Assembly (NCBI GenBank): GCA_039105265.1
Contig: JAPFFF010000014.1
Location: 1,674,001-1,738,000 of the forward strand
Direction of reading: 5' to 3'
Length of the DNA stretch: 64,000 nucleotides
From: Tritrichomonas musculus
Taxonomy: Eukaryota > Parabasalia > Tritrichomonadida > Tritrichomonadidae
The notes below the pieces were generated by a model that saw only the letters and a program-made list of their open reading frames with translations, had not been told where the DNA came from and made no database searches. Both the position numbers and the translations under genes were made by a program. The first letter of the stretch is position 1. Every line of letters begins with the position of its first letter. This document shows, one piece after another, positions 49,937 to 59,222 of the stretch.

Positions 49937-50713
49937 ATGAAATTCAGTCACAAAATTCTACTTTCCCATGTTTTTTTCTTATTTGTTATGATTTGTCAAG
50001 ATACATACGTTTCACAATCATTTTTTAACGATGATCCAATATTTTATTATATTTCTTTAGCTTTAATATTTTCAACATTAGTATGCTACTCTGGCGTGTT
50101 AAGTGATCCTGGTTTTCTCCCTCCTAACGAACAAATTGATTCACCTTATTTTTGCCGTTCATGTCAAAGAAGGGTTCCAATTCGTTTTTTCCATTGCAAC
50201 AAGTGTCATCAATGTGTTCGTCGCCAACTTTATCATTCAGATCTAGCAGATGTTTGTATTGGATTTAGTAACTACATGTTTTACTTTCTTTTCCTTGTTG
50301 CAGAATTTTTAACTTTACTTTTTTTATTAATAATATCTTTTATTTCTTTAGCTCAAAATGATGAATTACAACGTACAAATTGGCTTTTGCATCATATACT
50401 ATTAATAATTTTGATTCCGGTTTGGCTTTTTTATTTAATTCAAGTTTCAATTTTGTTACTGGAACACTGTTTTATAATAGTTACTAATGGTAATGTTCTT
50501 GAAACAAGGAAATTCTTCGGATTGACATATTTATATATTCAACCAAAGAATCGCAATCCATTCTTTTCTTTCGATTTCGAGGAAAATTTAACAGAAGTAT
50601 TTTTCCCGATGAAACCAAAAGACTATAAAATAGATGACAATTCAAAGTTAGATTTATACAACGAAGATATTCAAAATTATAAAGATATAGATTATGTTAA
50701 AGATACTCAATAA
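49937..50713 (+). CDS. DHHC-family membrane protein lacking the catalytic cysteine
   Basis: 258 residues. It has the layout of a DHHC palmitoyltransferase: two membrane helices (about 7-27 and 37-58), a cytosolic Cys-rich domain (about 71-115), then two more helices (about 112-135 and 150-175) and a polar tail. The zinc-binding pattern CRSC...HCNKCHQC is intact, as are the family residues CIGFSNY. But the active-site tetrad DHHC is replaced by Leu98-Tyr99-His100-Ser101, so the cysteine that would carry the acyl chain is gone. It should not act as a classical S-acyltransferase. It may be a regulatory pseudoenzyme or an accessory partner. The reading is clear at the codon level (CTT TAT CAT TCA). 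Confidence 0.82.
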   Translation: MKFSHKILLSHVFFLFVMICQDTYVSQSFFNDDPIFYYISLALIFSTLVCYSGVLSDPGFLPPNEQIDSPYFCRSCQRRVPIRFFHCNKCHQCVRRQLYHSDLADVCIGFSNYMFYFLFLVAEFLTLLFLLIISFISLAQNDELQRTNWLLHHILLIILIPVWLFYLIQVSILLLEHCFIIVTNGNVLETRKFFGLTYLYIQPKNRNPFFSFDFEENLTEVFFPMKPKDYKIDDNSKLDLYNEDIQNYKDIDYVKDTQ

Positions 50714-50803
50714 ATTAATTCTTTTTTTTTTTTTTTTTTTTTATGTTGAAAATAATCGTTTCTGACTTTTTCAATTTAAAAATTTTGGTCAGGCTAAATT
50801 TTA

Positions 50804-52201
50804 ATGAATTACAAAAGCACTGATTATGGTCAAGAAGGAGACTTATCTGAATCCAGAATATCTGATATCAATTTATCGTTTGTGGACAGCATGATTAATA
50901 AAAGATATAACTCCATTAATGCACAATGGAAACGAATTATTCAATCACCAGATTTTAAAAATTTTAGTAATCTTGATTGTTCTTCAGATTTATTTTACAC
51001 AAACTTTCCTAATTACATCGTTTTCTTGATTAATGATTACTACAAAAAAAAAAGCAAAGCAAATTATTTCAATGCTTGCTTTTCAAGAAATGAGAATCAA
51101 TCAAAAATAAATGCAATTTGTGAAGCGTCTGCATTTATAACGGCAACATCTAAACAGTTACCTCCAATTTTATTATCAGATCAATTTTTATATCCAATTA
51201 TTGACATTTCTATTTCTAAATGTGGATTTCCTGCATTAATGTCATTGAAAACTCTTTTAAACATATCTGAAAATTCATATGAATCATCAAAAGCATTACT
51301 TAACATTAATGTTCAATTTTTAAACATACCTGAAAATTCATATGAAACATCAGATATTAATATTTTGTCAATAATCTTTAATTTAGCGCAATCATCAAAT
51401 GATAATCAAATAAGGCAGCAAGCATTATTTTTAATTTCATCTTTTGCAAAATTCGATCATGGAGATGAAGTTGCTAATTCAATTTTTTCATTTTTTTTTT
51501 CATTTCAACAATTAACTGAAGATTTATTTAATATTTCACTTCGTGCCTTTTCACTTCTTTCGCAGCACCATAATCATCTTTTTAATAAGGATACATTTGT
51601 TAATAAACCTTTCGAACTTATTCAAATGAATTGCGATATTTTAAATTCGCAATGCTTCACGGTATTAATTAATTTAATACGTTTTAATTCACAAATTCTT
51701 GATGTTTTATTCAATCTTGGAATTTTCAGGAAAATTTATGCGATATTAACAAATAGTTTTTCTAATTATTGCATTGATTTTTTAGAAGCGGCTCTTATTA
51801 CATCTAGAAACTATGATGAAATTGTTTTTAGTCAAGAATTTATGAGCCTTTACGAATATTTTTTTAAAACAGAAAGTAACCATAATAAAATTCAAATTGG
51901 TAAGCTGTTTGCAATTTCCTTTTCAAGTTGCAGCCAGACTTTAATATCTCGCATTATATGTTCAAATATTTTTAAGCATTTATTTGATCTAGTTTCTTCA
52001 AACAGTCAAGATTTTCCTTATATCAAAGAATTTATTGTTGGTGTTAATCGATTATTTACTTTATTCGATAATGATTGCGATCATCTAGACGATCTTAAGG
52101 AAGAATTTTATGAGGTTCTTCAAGAAAATCAATTTACTGATGACAGAGAATTAAATATTTTGGTAACTCAATCCTTAATGACCAATTATCAACAAAATTG
52201 A
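50804..52201 (+). CDS. Alpha-helical repeat (armadillo/HEAT-like) protein
   Basis: 465 residues, almost wholly short amphipathic helices with Leu/Ile/Phe spacing of the armadillo/HEAT type (LISSFAKFDHGDEVANSIFS, AFSLLSQHHNHLFNKD and the like). A small internal duplication (LLNISENSYESS / FLNIPENSYETS, about 160-190) is visible. No enzymatic motif is present. It follows the DHHC-like gene on the same strand after 90 bases of T-rich spacer (a T run of about 20 at 50723-50742). The role is unknown, perhaps a scaffold or transport adaptor. Confidence 0.78.
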   Translation: MNYKSTDYGQEGDLSESRISDINLSFVDSMINKRYNSINAQWKRIIQSPDFKNFSNLDCSSDLFYTNFPNYIVFLINDYYKKKSKANYFNACFSRNENQSKINAICEASAFITATSKQLPPILLSDQFLYPIIDISISKCGFPALMSLKTLLNISENSYESSKALLNINVQFLNIPENSYETSDINILSIIFNLAQSSNDNQIRQQALFLISSFAKFDHGDEVANSIFSFFFSFQQLTEDLFNISLRAFSLLSQHHNHLFNKDTFVNKPFELIQMNCDILNSQCFTVLINLIRFNSQILDVLFNLGIFRKIYAILTNSFSNYCIDFLEAALITSRNYDEIVFSQEFMSLYEYFFKTESNHNKIQIGKLFAISFSSCSQTLISRIICSNIFKHLFDLVSSNSQDFPYIKEFIVGVNRLFTLFDNDCDHLDDLKEEFYEVLQENQFTDDRELNILVTQSLMTNYQQN

Positions 52202-52415
52202 TCTTTGCTTATTGTTTATATATAAATGTTGTTTCTATATTATATTTTCCTTTTTTTTTTTTTTTTGAATGTTATTAATTGAAATAATTCGCTAAATCAA
52301 TTAACAAAATAATAATATTTGATACATTAGTATGCATCGGAGAATAATTTGATGAAAGTAATTTATTTCTAAAAAAAAATCAATTAAAGTATATAAACAG
52401 AAAAGAACGCTTAAT

Positions 52416-53363
52416 TCAATAAAAAGTTCCTGGTGTAACAGGCCTATTGCCAATTTTCCTAATTGGCTTTTTTGGAGGATCAATAAATTCAAAAGTACAC
52501 TTTAAATTCTCATCAACTTTCAACATAACACCTCTGTTTCCAAATTCTTCGCAGTAGTCAGAAGCTGAAAAAACGGTTAAGAGTGTCTGAGCTGTAAAAG
52601 GAAACTCAAAGCCTTGAGGAACGACTTGATGAGCTCTGCATATTAAATCAAAATCATTTTTTGTAAGAAATCTATCAACAACATCTTCGCCATATGTAAA
52701 AGAAGTACCTCTTTCGCTTTCACGATAGCCACTATGATCGGGAGAAGGGTCTGACCAAAGTAAATCACAAAGTAGTCCAGTATCAGGAATATTCAAAGGC
52801 CTTCTCAACGTAGATATGTCATTCAAATCAGTCAAACGTGGAGATAAACCGCCATGAACACAAAAAATCCTATCACTAATAACAGCTGCCAATGGTAAGT
52901 ATTTAAAAACTTCTACAAATTTGTCCCATAGAGCTTTACTATATCTTTCTGTACATTCTGTAAAGAATCCATATAAACGTGAAATCTCTGGTGTTTCATG
53001 ATTACCACGAAGAAGCCATACATTTTCAGGATATTTAACTTTTAGAGCAAGCAGGAGAGTAAATGTTTCAACTGAATTACGGCCACGGTCCACATAATCG
53101 CCCAAAAATAGGTAATTAGCGGTTGGTGGTTTTCCACCTCTATCAAGATATTGAAGTAAATCATAGAATTGGCCATGAAGGTCACCAACAACATTGATTG
53201 GAGCTCGAAGTTCGAGTAAAATAGAATCGTTGTTAAGAACATTTATTGCTTCATTGCAGAGCCATGTCAGATCTTTGTTTGCAATTTTAATTACTGTGTT
53301 TCTTTCATACTTCTTACCTTGATATAATTTCCGAATTATCATGTCTAATCTGTTTGTTGTCAT
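52416..53363 (-). CDS. PP1-like serine/threonine phosphatase
   Basis: 315 residues, close to the usual length of a PP1 catalytic subunit. The motifs are GDLHGQ (60-65), GDYVDRG (88-94), RGNHE (119-123), HGG (170-172), WSDPSP and CRAHQVV. SASDYCEEFGN replaces SAPNYCGEFDN. The C-terminal NRPVTPGTFY keeps the RPVTP core that carries the inhibitory CDK phosphosite in animal PP1 (RPITPPR). It acts as a PPP metal-dependent phosphatase whose targets depend on regulatory subunits. It is nearer PP1 than the divergent enzyme at 34102. An initiator-like TTCACTTTT precedes it. Confidence 0.92.
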   Translation of the reverse strand: MTTNRLDMIIRKLYQGKKYERNTVIKIANKDLTWLCNEAINVLNNDSILLELRAPINVVGDLHGQFYDLLQYLDRGGKPPTANYLFLGDYVDRGRNSVETFTLLLALKVKYPENVWLLRGNHETPEISRLYGFFTECTERYSKALWDKFVEVFKYLPLAAVISDRIFCVHGGLSPRLTDLNDISTLRRPLNIPDTGLLCDLLWSDPSPDHSGYRESERGTSFTYGEDVVDRFLTKNDFDLICRAHQVVPQGFEFPFTAQTLLTVFSASDYCEEFGNRGVMLKVDENLKCTFEFIDPPKKPIRKIGNRPVTPGTFY

Positions 53364-53366
53364 TTT

Positions 53367-53375
53367 AAAAGTGAA
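53367..53375 (-). promoter_or_regulatory. Initiator-like element of the PP1-like gene
   Basis: On the minus strand, TTCACTTTT ends 3 bases before the ATG at 53363, with the presumed +1 A (53372) 9 bases from the start codon. It is the same motif as at enolase and fits the trichomonad TCAYW initiator. Confidence 0.5.
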
Positions 53376-53589
53376 TCAGGTTGAAATTTTTGTATTATTA
53401 TTTTTCCTAAAAAAACAGAAACTAATAGAACGTTTACTTTATAATTGATAATGGCCATTGAAAAATTAGGAAAAAGAACGTTGAAATTTTGAAAGATTTC
53501 AAATACAAAAATTTCCTTCTTATTTATCAATTTTTAATAAATTCCATTCAAAAATTATACAAAAACTTTATAATAATAATAAAAAAAAA

Positions 53590-55965
53590 CTATACTTGAA
53601 TCAGATCTAGGTTTTCTCTTAATCCAATTGTAATTCCTTTTCCATTTAACGTTGATCCTAAATCAACATAGCCTGGTGTTGATTCAGGTTCAATTGCTTT
53701 CGGTCTAATATGCATTGTAGATGATGGTGCACGAGCTCTAACAGCGTCCATATTTGGAAGATAAGCACCTGGACCTGGAGAAATCGTGCTATCATCAGTC
53801 TTTCCTGTTCTTTGATGTAATGTGTATTTTTGAGCATCATTTGCAAATTTCGGTTCGATGTTGTAAGCGCCTGGACCGGGATTGTCAATTCTTGAATCTC
53901 TAACACCAGCATGACGGTAAGATAGAGATGATTTGGGCGCATCGGCGCCAAGTGCTGGTGGAACATAATTTGGTCCTGGCGTTGCTGTAACTTCTCGTTG
54001 AGCGTGACGACTTGACATTGAAATTTTTGGTCCATTACCAACGGTAGATGGAAGAGCTCGATATGGTGCTGCCATTAGATTCTGTTTGGTTTCATAGCGT
54101 CCTTTCATCGTATATTTGGGTGCATCGCCAAGAGTCTTGTCTGATGGCGAATATGCTCCTGGACCTGGTGTAACATAAGCTAGCGATGTTTTAGGTCGAG
54201 TATGTAGTGTTGGTGCTGTACCACCAAGATCTCTTGAAATAGCATAATCACTTGGACCTGGTGTAACTTCTTTCTGGCCATCTTGTGGGCGAACATGCAT
54301 CGTTACTGATGGTGCTCGTTTCTTAACTGCATCCATATTTGGAAGATACGCACCAGGTCCTGGTGATATAGTGCTGTCATCTGTTTTACCTGTCCTTTGA
54401 TGTAATGTAGATTTTTGTGCATCGTTCGCAAATTTTGGTTCAATGTTATATGCACCTGGACCTGGATTATCAAGCCTCGAATCTCTTGCTTCTGCATGTC
54501 TATATGACATAGTTGTTTTCTTAGCATCGGCGCCAAGTGCTGGTGGAACATAATTTGGTCCTGGCGTTGCTGTAACTTCTCGTTGAGCGTGACGACTTGA
54601 CATTGAAATTTTAGGTCCATTACCAACGGTAGATGGAAGAGCTCGATATGGTGCTGCCATTAGATTCTGTTTAGTTTCATAGCGTCCTTTCATCGTATAT
54701 TTGGGTGCATCGCCAAGAGTCTTGTCTGATGGCGAATATGCTCCTGGACCTGGTGTAACATACGCCTGTGAGTCTTTTGGCTTTGTGTGTAGTGTTGATG
54801 CTGTACCACCAAGATCTCTTGAAATAGCATAATCACTTGGACCTGGTGTAACATCTCTTTGACTATCTTTAGGACGAACATGCATCGTTGCTGATGGCGC
54901 ACGAGCTTTAACTGCATCCATATTTGGAAGATACGCACCAGGTCCTGGCGATATAGTGCTGTCATCTGTTTTACCTGTCCTTTGATGTAATGTAGATTTT
55001 TGTGCATCGTTCGCAAATTTTGGTTCAATGTTATATGCACCTGGACCTGGATTATCAAGCCTCGAATCTCTTGCTTCTGCATGTCTATATGACATAGTTG
55101 TTTTCTTAGCATCGGCGCCAAGTGCTGGTGGAACATAATTTGGTCCTGGCGTTGCTGTAACTTCTCGTTGAGCGTGACGACTTGACATTGAAATTTTAGG
55201 TCCATTACCAACGGTAGATGGAAGAGCTCGATATGGTGCTGCCATTAGATTCTGTTTGGTTTCATAGCGTCCTTTCATCGTATATTTGGGTGCATCGCCA
55301 AGAGTTTTGTCTGATGGCGAATATGCTCCTGGACCTGGTGTAACATAAGCTAGCGATGTTTTAGGTCGAGTATGTAGTGTTGGTGCTGTACCACCAAGAT
55401 CTCTTGAAATAGCATAATCACTTGGACCTGGTGTAACTTCTTTCTGGCCATCTTGTGGGCGAACATGCATCGTTACTGATGGTGCTCGTTTCTTAACTGC
55501 ATCCATGTTTGGAAGATACGCACCAGGTCCTGGCGATATAGTACTGTCATCTGTTTTACCTGTCCTTTGATGTAATGTAGATTTTTGTGCATCGTTCGCA
55601 AATTTTGGTTCAATGTTATATGCACCTGGACCTGGATTGTCAAGCCTCGAATCTCTTGCTTCTGCATGTCTATATGACATAGTTGTTTTCTTAGCATCGG
55701 CGCCAAGTGCTGGTGGAACATAATTTGGTCCTGGCGTTGCTGTAACTTCTCGTTGAGCGTGACGACTTGACATTGAAATTTTAGGTCCATTACCAACGGT
55801 AGATGGAAGTGAACGGTATGGTGCTGTTATTGGTCTATTAGTTGTTTCATATCGACCTTTAATAGTATATTTTGGAGCATCACCAATGCCCCCACGGAGA
55901 GAATAAGCGCCTGGGCCTGGATCGTTTCCACTATTTCCTGTACGGCGAGCGAGTAAACCAGACAT
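53590..55965 (-). CDS. Sperm-tail PG-rich repeat (STPGR/SHIPPO) protein made of four 195-residue units
   Basis: 791 residues, rich in PGPGAY, TPGPNY and TPGPSDY motifs spaced about 30-45 residues apart. These are the signature of STPGR (SHIPPO/CIMAP) proteins, which line the lumen of flagellar microtubule doublets. A trichomonad has flagella and other microtubule systems, so an axonemal or cytoskeletal role is likely. The coding region consists of four tandem 585-bp units that are almost identical in DNA. Units 1 and 3 are closer to each other (KKRAPSVTMHV, RPQDGQKEV, TRPKTSLAYV) than to unit 2 (KARAPSATMHV, RPKDSQRDV) and unit 4 (RARAPSSTMHI). This suggests gene conversion or duplication of a two-unit block. 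Confidence 0.9.
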   Translation of the reverse strand: MSGLLARRTGNSGNDPGPGAYSLRGGIGDAPKYTIKGRYETTNRPITAPYRSLPSTVGNGPKISMSSRHAQREVTATPGPNYVPPALGADAKKTTMSYRHAEARDSRLDNPGPGAYNIEPKFANDAQKSTLHQRTGKTDDSTISPGPGAYLPNMDAVKKRAPSVTMHVRPQDGQKEVTPGPSDYAISRDLGGTAPTLHTRPKTSLAYVTPGPGAYSPSDKTLGDAPKYTMKGRYETKQNLMAAPYRALPSTVGNGPKISMSSRHAQREVTATPGPNYVPPALGADAKKTTMSYRHAEARDSRLDNPGPGAYNIEPKFANDAQKSTLHQRTGKTDDSTISPGPGAYLPNMDAVKARAPSATMHVRPKDSQRDVTPGPSDYAISRDLGGTASTLHTKPKDSQAYVTPGPGAYSPSDKTLGDAPKYTMKGRYETKQNLMAAPYRALPSTVGNGPKISMSSRHAQREVTATPGPNYVPPALGADAKKTTMSYRHAEARDSRLDNPGPGAYNIEPKFANDAQKSTLHQRTGKTDDSTISPGPGAYLPNMDAVKKRAPSVTMHVRPQDGQKEVTPGPSDYAISRDLGGTAPTLHTRPKTSLAYVTPGPGAYSPSDKTLGDAPKYTMKGRYETKQNLMAAPYRALPSTVGNGPKISMSSRHAQREVTATPGPNYVPPALGADAPKSSLSYRHAGVRDSRIDNPGPGAYNIEPKFANDAQKYTLHQRTGKTDDSTISPGPGAYLPNMDAVRARAPSSTMHIRPKAIEPESTPGYVDLGSTLNGKGITIGLRENLDLIQV

Positions 55966-56789
55966 TATTTTATTATTAGGAAATAACGAATTAACTCATC
56001 AATATTGAGAAAAGAAATTTATTGAAAATATTTATAAATCAATGAATTTGTTTTATATGCTCATTGAAATATTTGTGAAGATTATAAAAAATAAAAAGGC
56101 GCCTTTTTATCTTTCTTATTTATATCAATTTTAAGGTAATTGAGCATCATAAATTAAATATATGACTAGAATTATATATTTATTAGCAACAATAGTATTT
56201 ATTAGCAACAATAATATTTTTTAAACTAATGATATGTTGATATAACTTAATCACTCATTCAAAATAATAGTTATATATGGGCTTGTTATTCTGAGAATCG
56301 ATATCGATATTCGATTATCAGTTTAAAAATGTGATATCGAGATTATCAATTATCATGATATCAGATATGAAATGTGATATGAAAATAAATGTTAACATTT
56401 TCAAAATTACCTAGATCTCGAAATCTCAAGCATATTTATCTTTTTTTATAATTGATATCAATTATAAAAATAAATAATATAATATAATAATGCTTATTTC
56501 AAGATTAAAGTCAAAAAATACATTCTTTTTTATGAATAATTTGAGAATAAATTACGATCATATATATATCAATAATTAGCAGTTAACTACTAAGATGATT
56601 TTTTTTATAAAATCGCTTGTATGGCCATACGACGTTGTATTAAACGTCGAATATGAGTGAAGTTTCTGATTTAAGAAATTATGTATTGAAAGATCAGCAT
56701 TTTTGTTATCAAATATAAATTTCAAGTAATTATCTAAAAATGATTTTGGTGCCAAAACAAACAATGCACCAAGTTAACAAATACTGTAA
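55966..56789. other. AT-rich spacer with GATATC-rich palindromes
   Basis: 824 bases. Dense GATATC/ATCGAT motifs lie at 56298-56370 (ATCGATATCGATATTCGAT, GATATCGAG, CATGATATCAG). A perfect 28-bp palindrome centred on GATATC lies at 56443-56470. GAAATGTGATATGAAA at about 56369 also occurs near 18928. No gene was found. The upstream part is the promoter of the STPGR gene. Confidence 0.5.
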
Positions 56790-57206
56790 TTATTTTTTGT
56801 TTGCTTTCATCTTTTTTAATAAAAGATTTGCAATGACTCCTTCCATCTTATTATCATTGTTTTCCAAAAGTTGCATAATAGTTTCTTCAGATTCTGTGAA
56901 CCCCATCGTACGAAATTTTGATAATATATTTTCATTAGATTCTGGGGCAATTTTTTTTTCTATTTTGATTGGCAAATTAGTCATAAGAGAACCTGAAATT
57001 CGTAAATTATCTTTAACTTCGAGATCTTGAATTTTTAGATTTAATGGCAGTTTGTTAAAATTTTGATATATTTCTAGCTCGCTATTTTTATCGAAATTAT
57101 ATTTTTTAACAAGTAATGACTTAAGATCTTCAATTGTTTCGAAACCATGGCATTGCATATAAAATATGTTTGAATCATATCTTAGTTTCACAATGCTTGC
57201 TTCCAT
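56790..57206 (-). CDS. Small UBL-UBA protein (ubiquitin-like plus UBA-like domain)
   Basis: 138 residues from the ATG at 57206. The N-terminal 75 residues have ubiquitin-fold character: MEASIVKLRYDSNIFYMQC, TIEDLKSLLVKKYNF, LEIYQNFNKLP and LRISGSL fall at the positions of beta strands and helix in ubiquitin-like domains. Residues about 90-130 (NILSKFRTMGFTESEETIMQ then LLENNDNKMEGVIANLL) look like a UBA domain with the MGF loop. Such proteins shuttle ubiquitinated cargo or act as adaptors. It is shorter than Rad23 or ubiquilin. An upstream CAGCCTTTTTTTC fits the CCTTT motif reported near trichomonad start sites. Confidence 0.65.
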   Translation of the reverse strand: MEASIVKLRYDSNIFYMQCHGFETIEDLKSLLVKKYNFDKNSELEIYQNFNKLPLNLKIQDLEVKDNLRISGSLMTNLPIKIEKKIAPESNENILSKFRTMGFTESEETIMQLLENNDNKMEGVIANLLLKKMKANKK

Positions 57207-57462
57207 TTATCATAATTTCTTTCTCCTTGAAAAAAAGGCTGAGCTATAAAATTTCAATACATTATTTAAAAAATGCCTTTTCTCAAATTTTAATTTTTAT
57301 TTTACAAATTTTTCTTGATAGGATATTAATATTTTTTAAATAATCTTACACATTTAATCATTAAATTGAATCTAAAAAATAATTATTCATATAATATCCA
57401 AAATCATTCCATATATAACTTGCTCTAATTCATAAAATTAATGGCCAACAGTGATTGTCAAC

Positions 57463-57661
57463 GTTGAAAAAATTGATAACGAAGCGACAGTCTAAAAGTT
57501 CTTCGTTGTCAATGTTGTCAACTTTGAATTGATGTCAACGTCAACGTAGCAAATGACATTGAAAACGATCTTTAAATAATATTAATATGCCAATTATTTC
57601 AATGTTGAAAAAATTGATAACGAAGCGACAGTCTAAAAGTTCTTAATATGCCAATTATTTC
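57463..57661. repeat. Interleaved direct repeats
   Basis: A 41-bp sequence with core GATAACGAAGCGACAGTC recurs at 57463-57503 and 57604-57644. The second copy is bracketed by direct copies of TTAATATGCCAATTATTTC (57582-57600 and 57643-57661). This looks like a templated insertion or slippage duplication. GATAACGAAG and CTTCGTTGTC around the first copy also form an inverted pair. Confidence 0.55.
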
Positions 57662-58004
57662 ACTTTTTCAATTTCAATTCAATTATAAAATTTATTATAA
57701 ATTTGAATTAATACACCCTCAAAAAAGTGGAAAATTGAATCAATTCTGATCTGAAAAGCAACTTTTTCAGATTAAATCTAGATCGTTTATGGTTTTACAC
57801 AAATATCTTATGTTTGGTCGTACAATTAGATTATCAAAAAAAAAGATCAAGAATCACCGAGTAACATAATTACACAATAGCAATCATAAAATATATCGCC
57901 CTCTCAATTTTTTTGCCTTTCTTTCATATCTAAACGATGATGACATAATTATGCTTATAAATGAAGACTATATCAGAAGCAAACTCAATAATATATCCGA
58001 GTCT

Positions 58005-58092
58005 TACCCCAAATCGCGGGGTCTCGACTCCTCCTAACGACTCCTCCCTCTGGTCGTCGTCGTTAGTCGTCGCTCGACGCCCGCTAGGGGTA
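58005..58092. other. GC-rich, strongly self-complementary patch (possible structured RNA)
   Basis: An 88-base island with far higher GC than its surroundings. Nested complementary pairs are TACCCC (58005) with GGGGTA (58087), GCGGG (58016) with CCCGC (58080), GTC (58021) with GAC (58076), and CTAACGAC (58034) with GTCGTTAG (58059). Together they make one branched or long hairpin. No tRNA A or B boxes or T-loop are recognised. It could be a non-coding RNA, the centre of a foldback element, or foreign DNA. No gene is seen elsewhere in 57.7-58.9 kb apart from AT-rich noise. Confidence 0.35.
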
Positions 58093-58954
58093 TGTAGACT
58101 AGGAATATAAACTCAAACGACATAAAAACGACCAGAGAGTATCAATTGCATGAAAGCAGCTACCAAATAGATTCAAGGAAAAATATCGTTCAAAAATCAA
58201 CAAAGAATACCTCAGAAACTTAGGATTCATACCAAGTATTATGTAAGTGTTGTGGTGAATTACTTTTCTGGAAAAATCCGAGCTAAACATACAAACAGAA
58301 TTTCTTTATTTTTCAATATAAATAGTTAAAATGAAGCAAACAACTGCACAAGGAAGAAATGTGCTTTAAAACTTGGATCTGGAAGGAAAAGGTTGCATAA
58401 TTCACAGGAGAAATTAGTTTCGATTTTAAATATGTATGGGTACTGGATTCTCTTCCGTCATTTATTTATATATTCATATATTATATTAATTAAGAGTTAA
58501 TTAGATTATTTTATAAATACCAGAATATTTTAATGGGCAATAAGTGATATATCAACGATTTTATTTTTAAATGAGAAATGATCGTTTTTTTATTTTTTGA
58601 ATAAGATCATTGAAATATTTGAATATAAAAATTTAATTATGAAATATTTTTATCTTTTAGAACTACTTATATTTATAAATTATTTAATATAAATAAAAAT
58701 ATATAAATATATTATATTAGAAAAAATATTAATGTTAAGAATTATGTTTATTTTTTGGAGCTAAAAAAACAATTCAATATCTTTTGGTCAAGTGTAACAA
58801 TTTTTTCGTTGAGCGCAAATAAAAGAATTCGTTTGTTGGTTCTAAAAATATGGAATTTTTCAATATTTGACCAGAATTTCATAATTTTTGGCTTAAAAAA
58901 TAATATAATTTTTTCAATCTTTGAAAAAAATAGTAGATTTCTAGGATAATTATT

Positions 58955-59161
58955 TCAAAAAGAAATAATTATATTTAAGACATCTTTTAAATCTTGCGAA
59001 TTTTCATCAATTTTGTAATCATTAAAAATGCGAATTAAATTTTCATAATTTTCTTCAAGATCATCTGAATTTTTCAAGAATTCCATTAAAGAAGATTCGA
59101 CAAGTTCTCGAGAATGCATATATATTATGATATCTGAGTTTTCTTTCAAGAATTCACTCAT
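58955..59161 (-). pseudogene. Short fragment resembling the N-terminus of a trichomonad ankyrin-repeat protein
   Basis: 68 residues from the ATG at 59161. The style MSEFLKENSDIIIYMHSREL followed by LIRIFNDYKIDENSQDLKDV and LNIIISF resembles the helical N-terminal part that precedes ankyrin repeats in large trichomonad families (DUF3447-type). There it would continue into a His-rich segment and the repeats. Here it stops and is followed by unrelated AT-rich DNA. It sits directly beside the 204-bp satellite. It may be a truncated copy or a small gene of its own. Confidence 0.4.
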
Positions 59162-59222
59162 TTTTATTTTATAAAGTAATAAAAAGTGACAAAATAGCTT
59201 GTATGCATTTTTTTAAAAAAAC

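Noticed and set aside
53658-55796. Several 100-170-residue frames inside the STPGR gene
   Set aside because: They are shifted-frame shadows of the 585-bp repeat and recur with the same period.
58005-58092. tRNA gene
   Set aside because: No A-box, B-box or anticodon arm of proper spacing could be placed despite the strong stems.
58099-58290. 63-residue minus-strand frame next to the GC-rich island
   Set aside because: No domain and no codon-like pattern; the opposite strand shows equally weak pieces.
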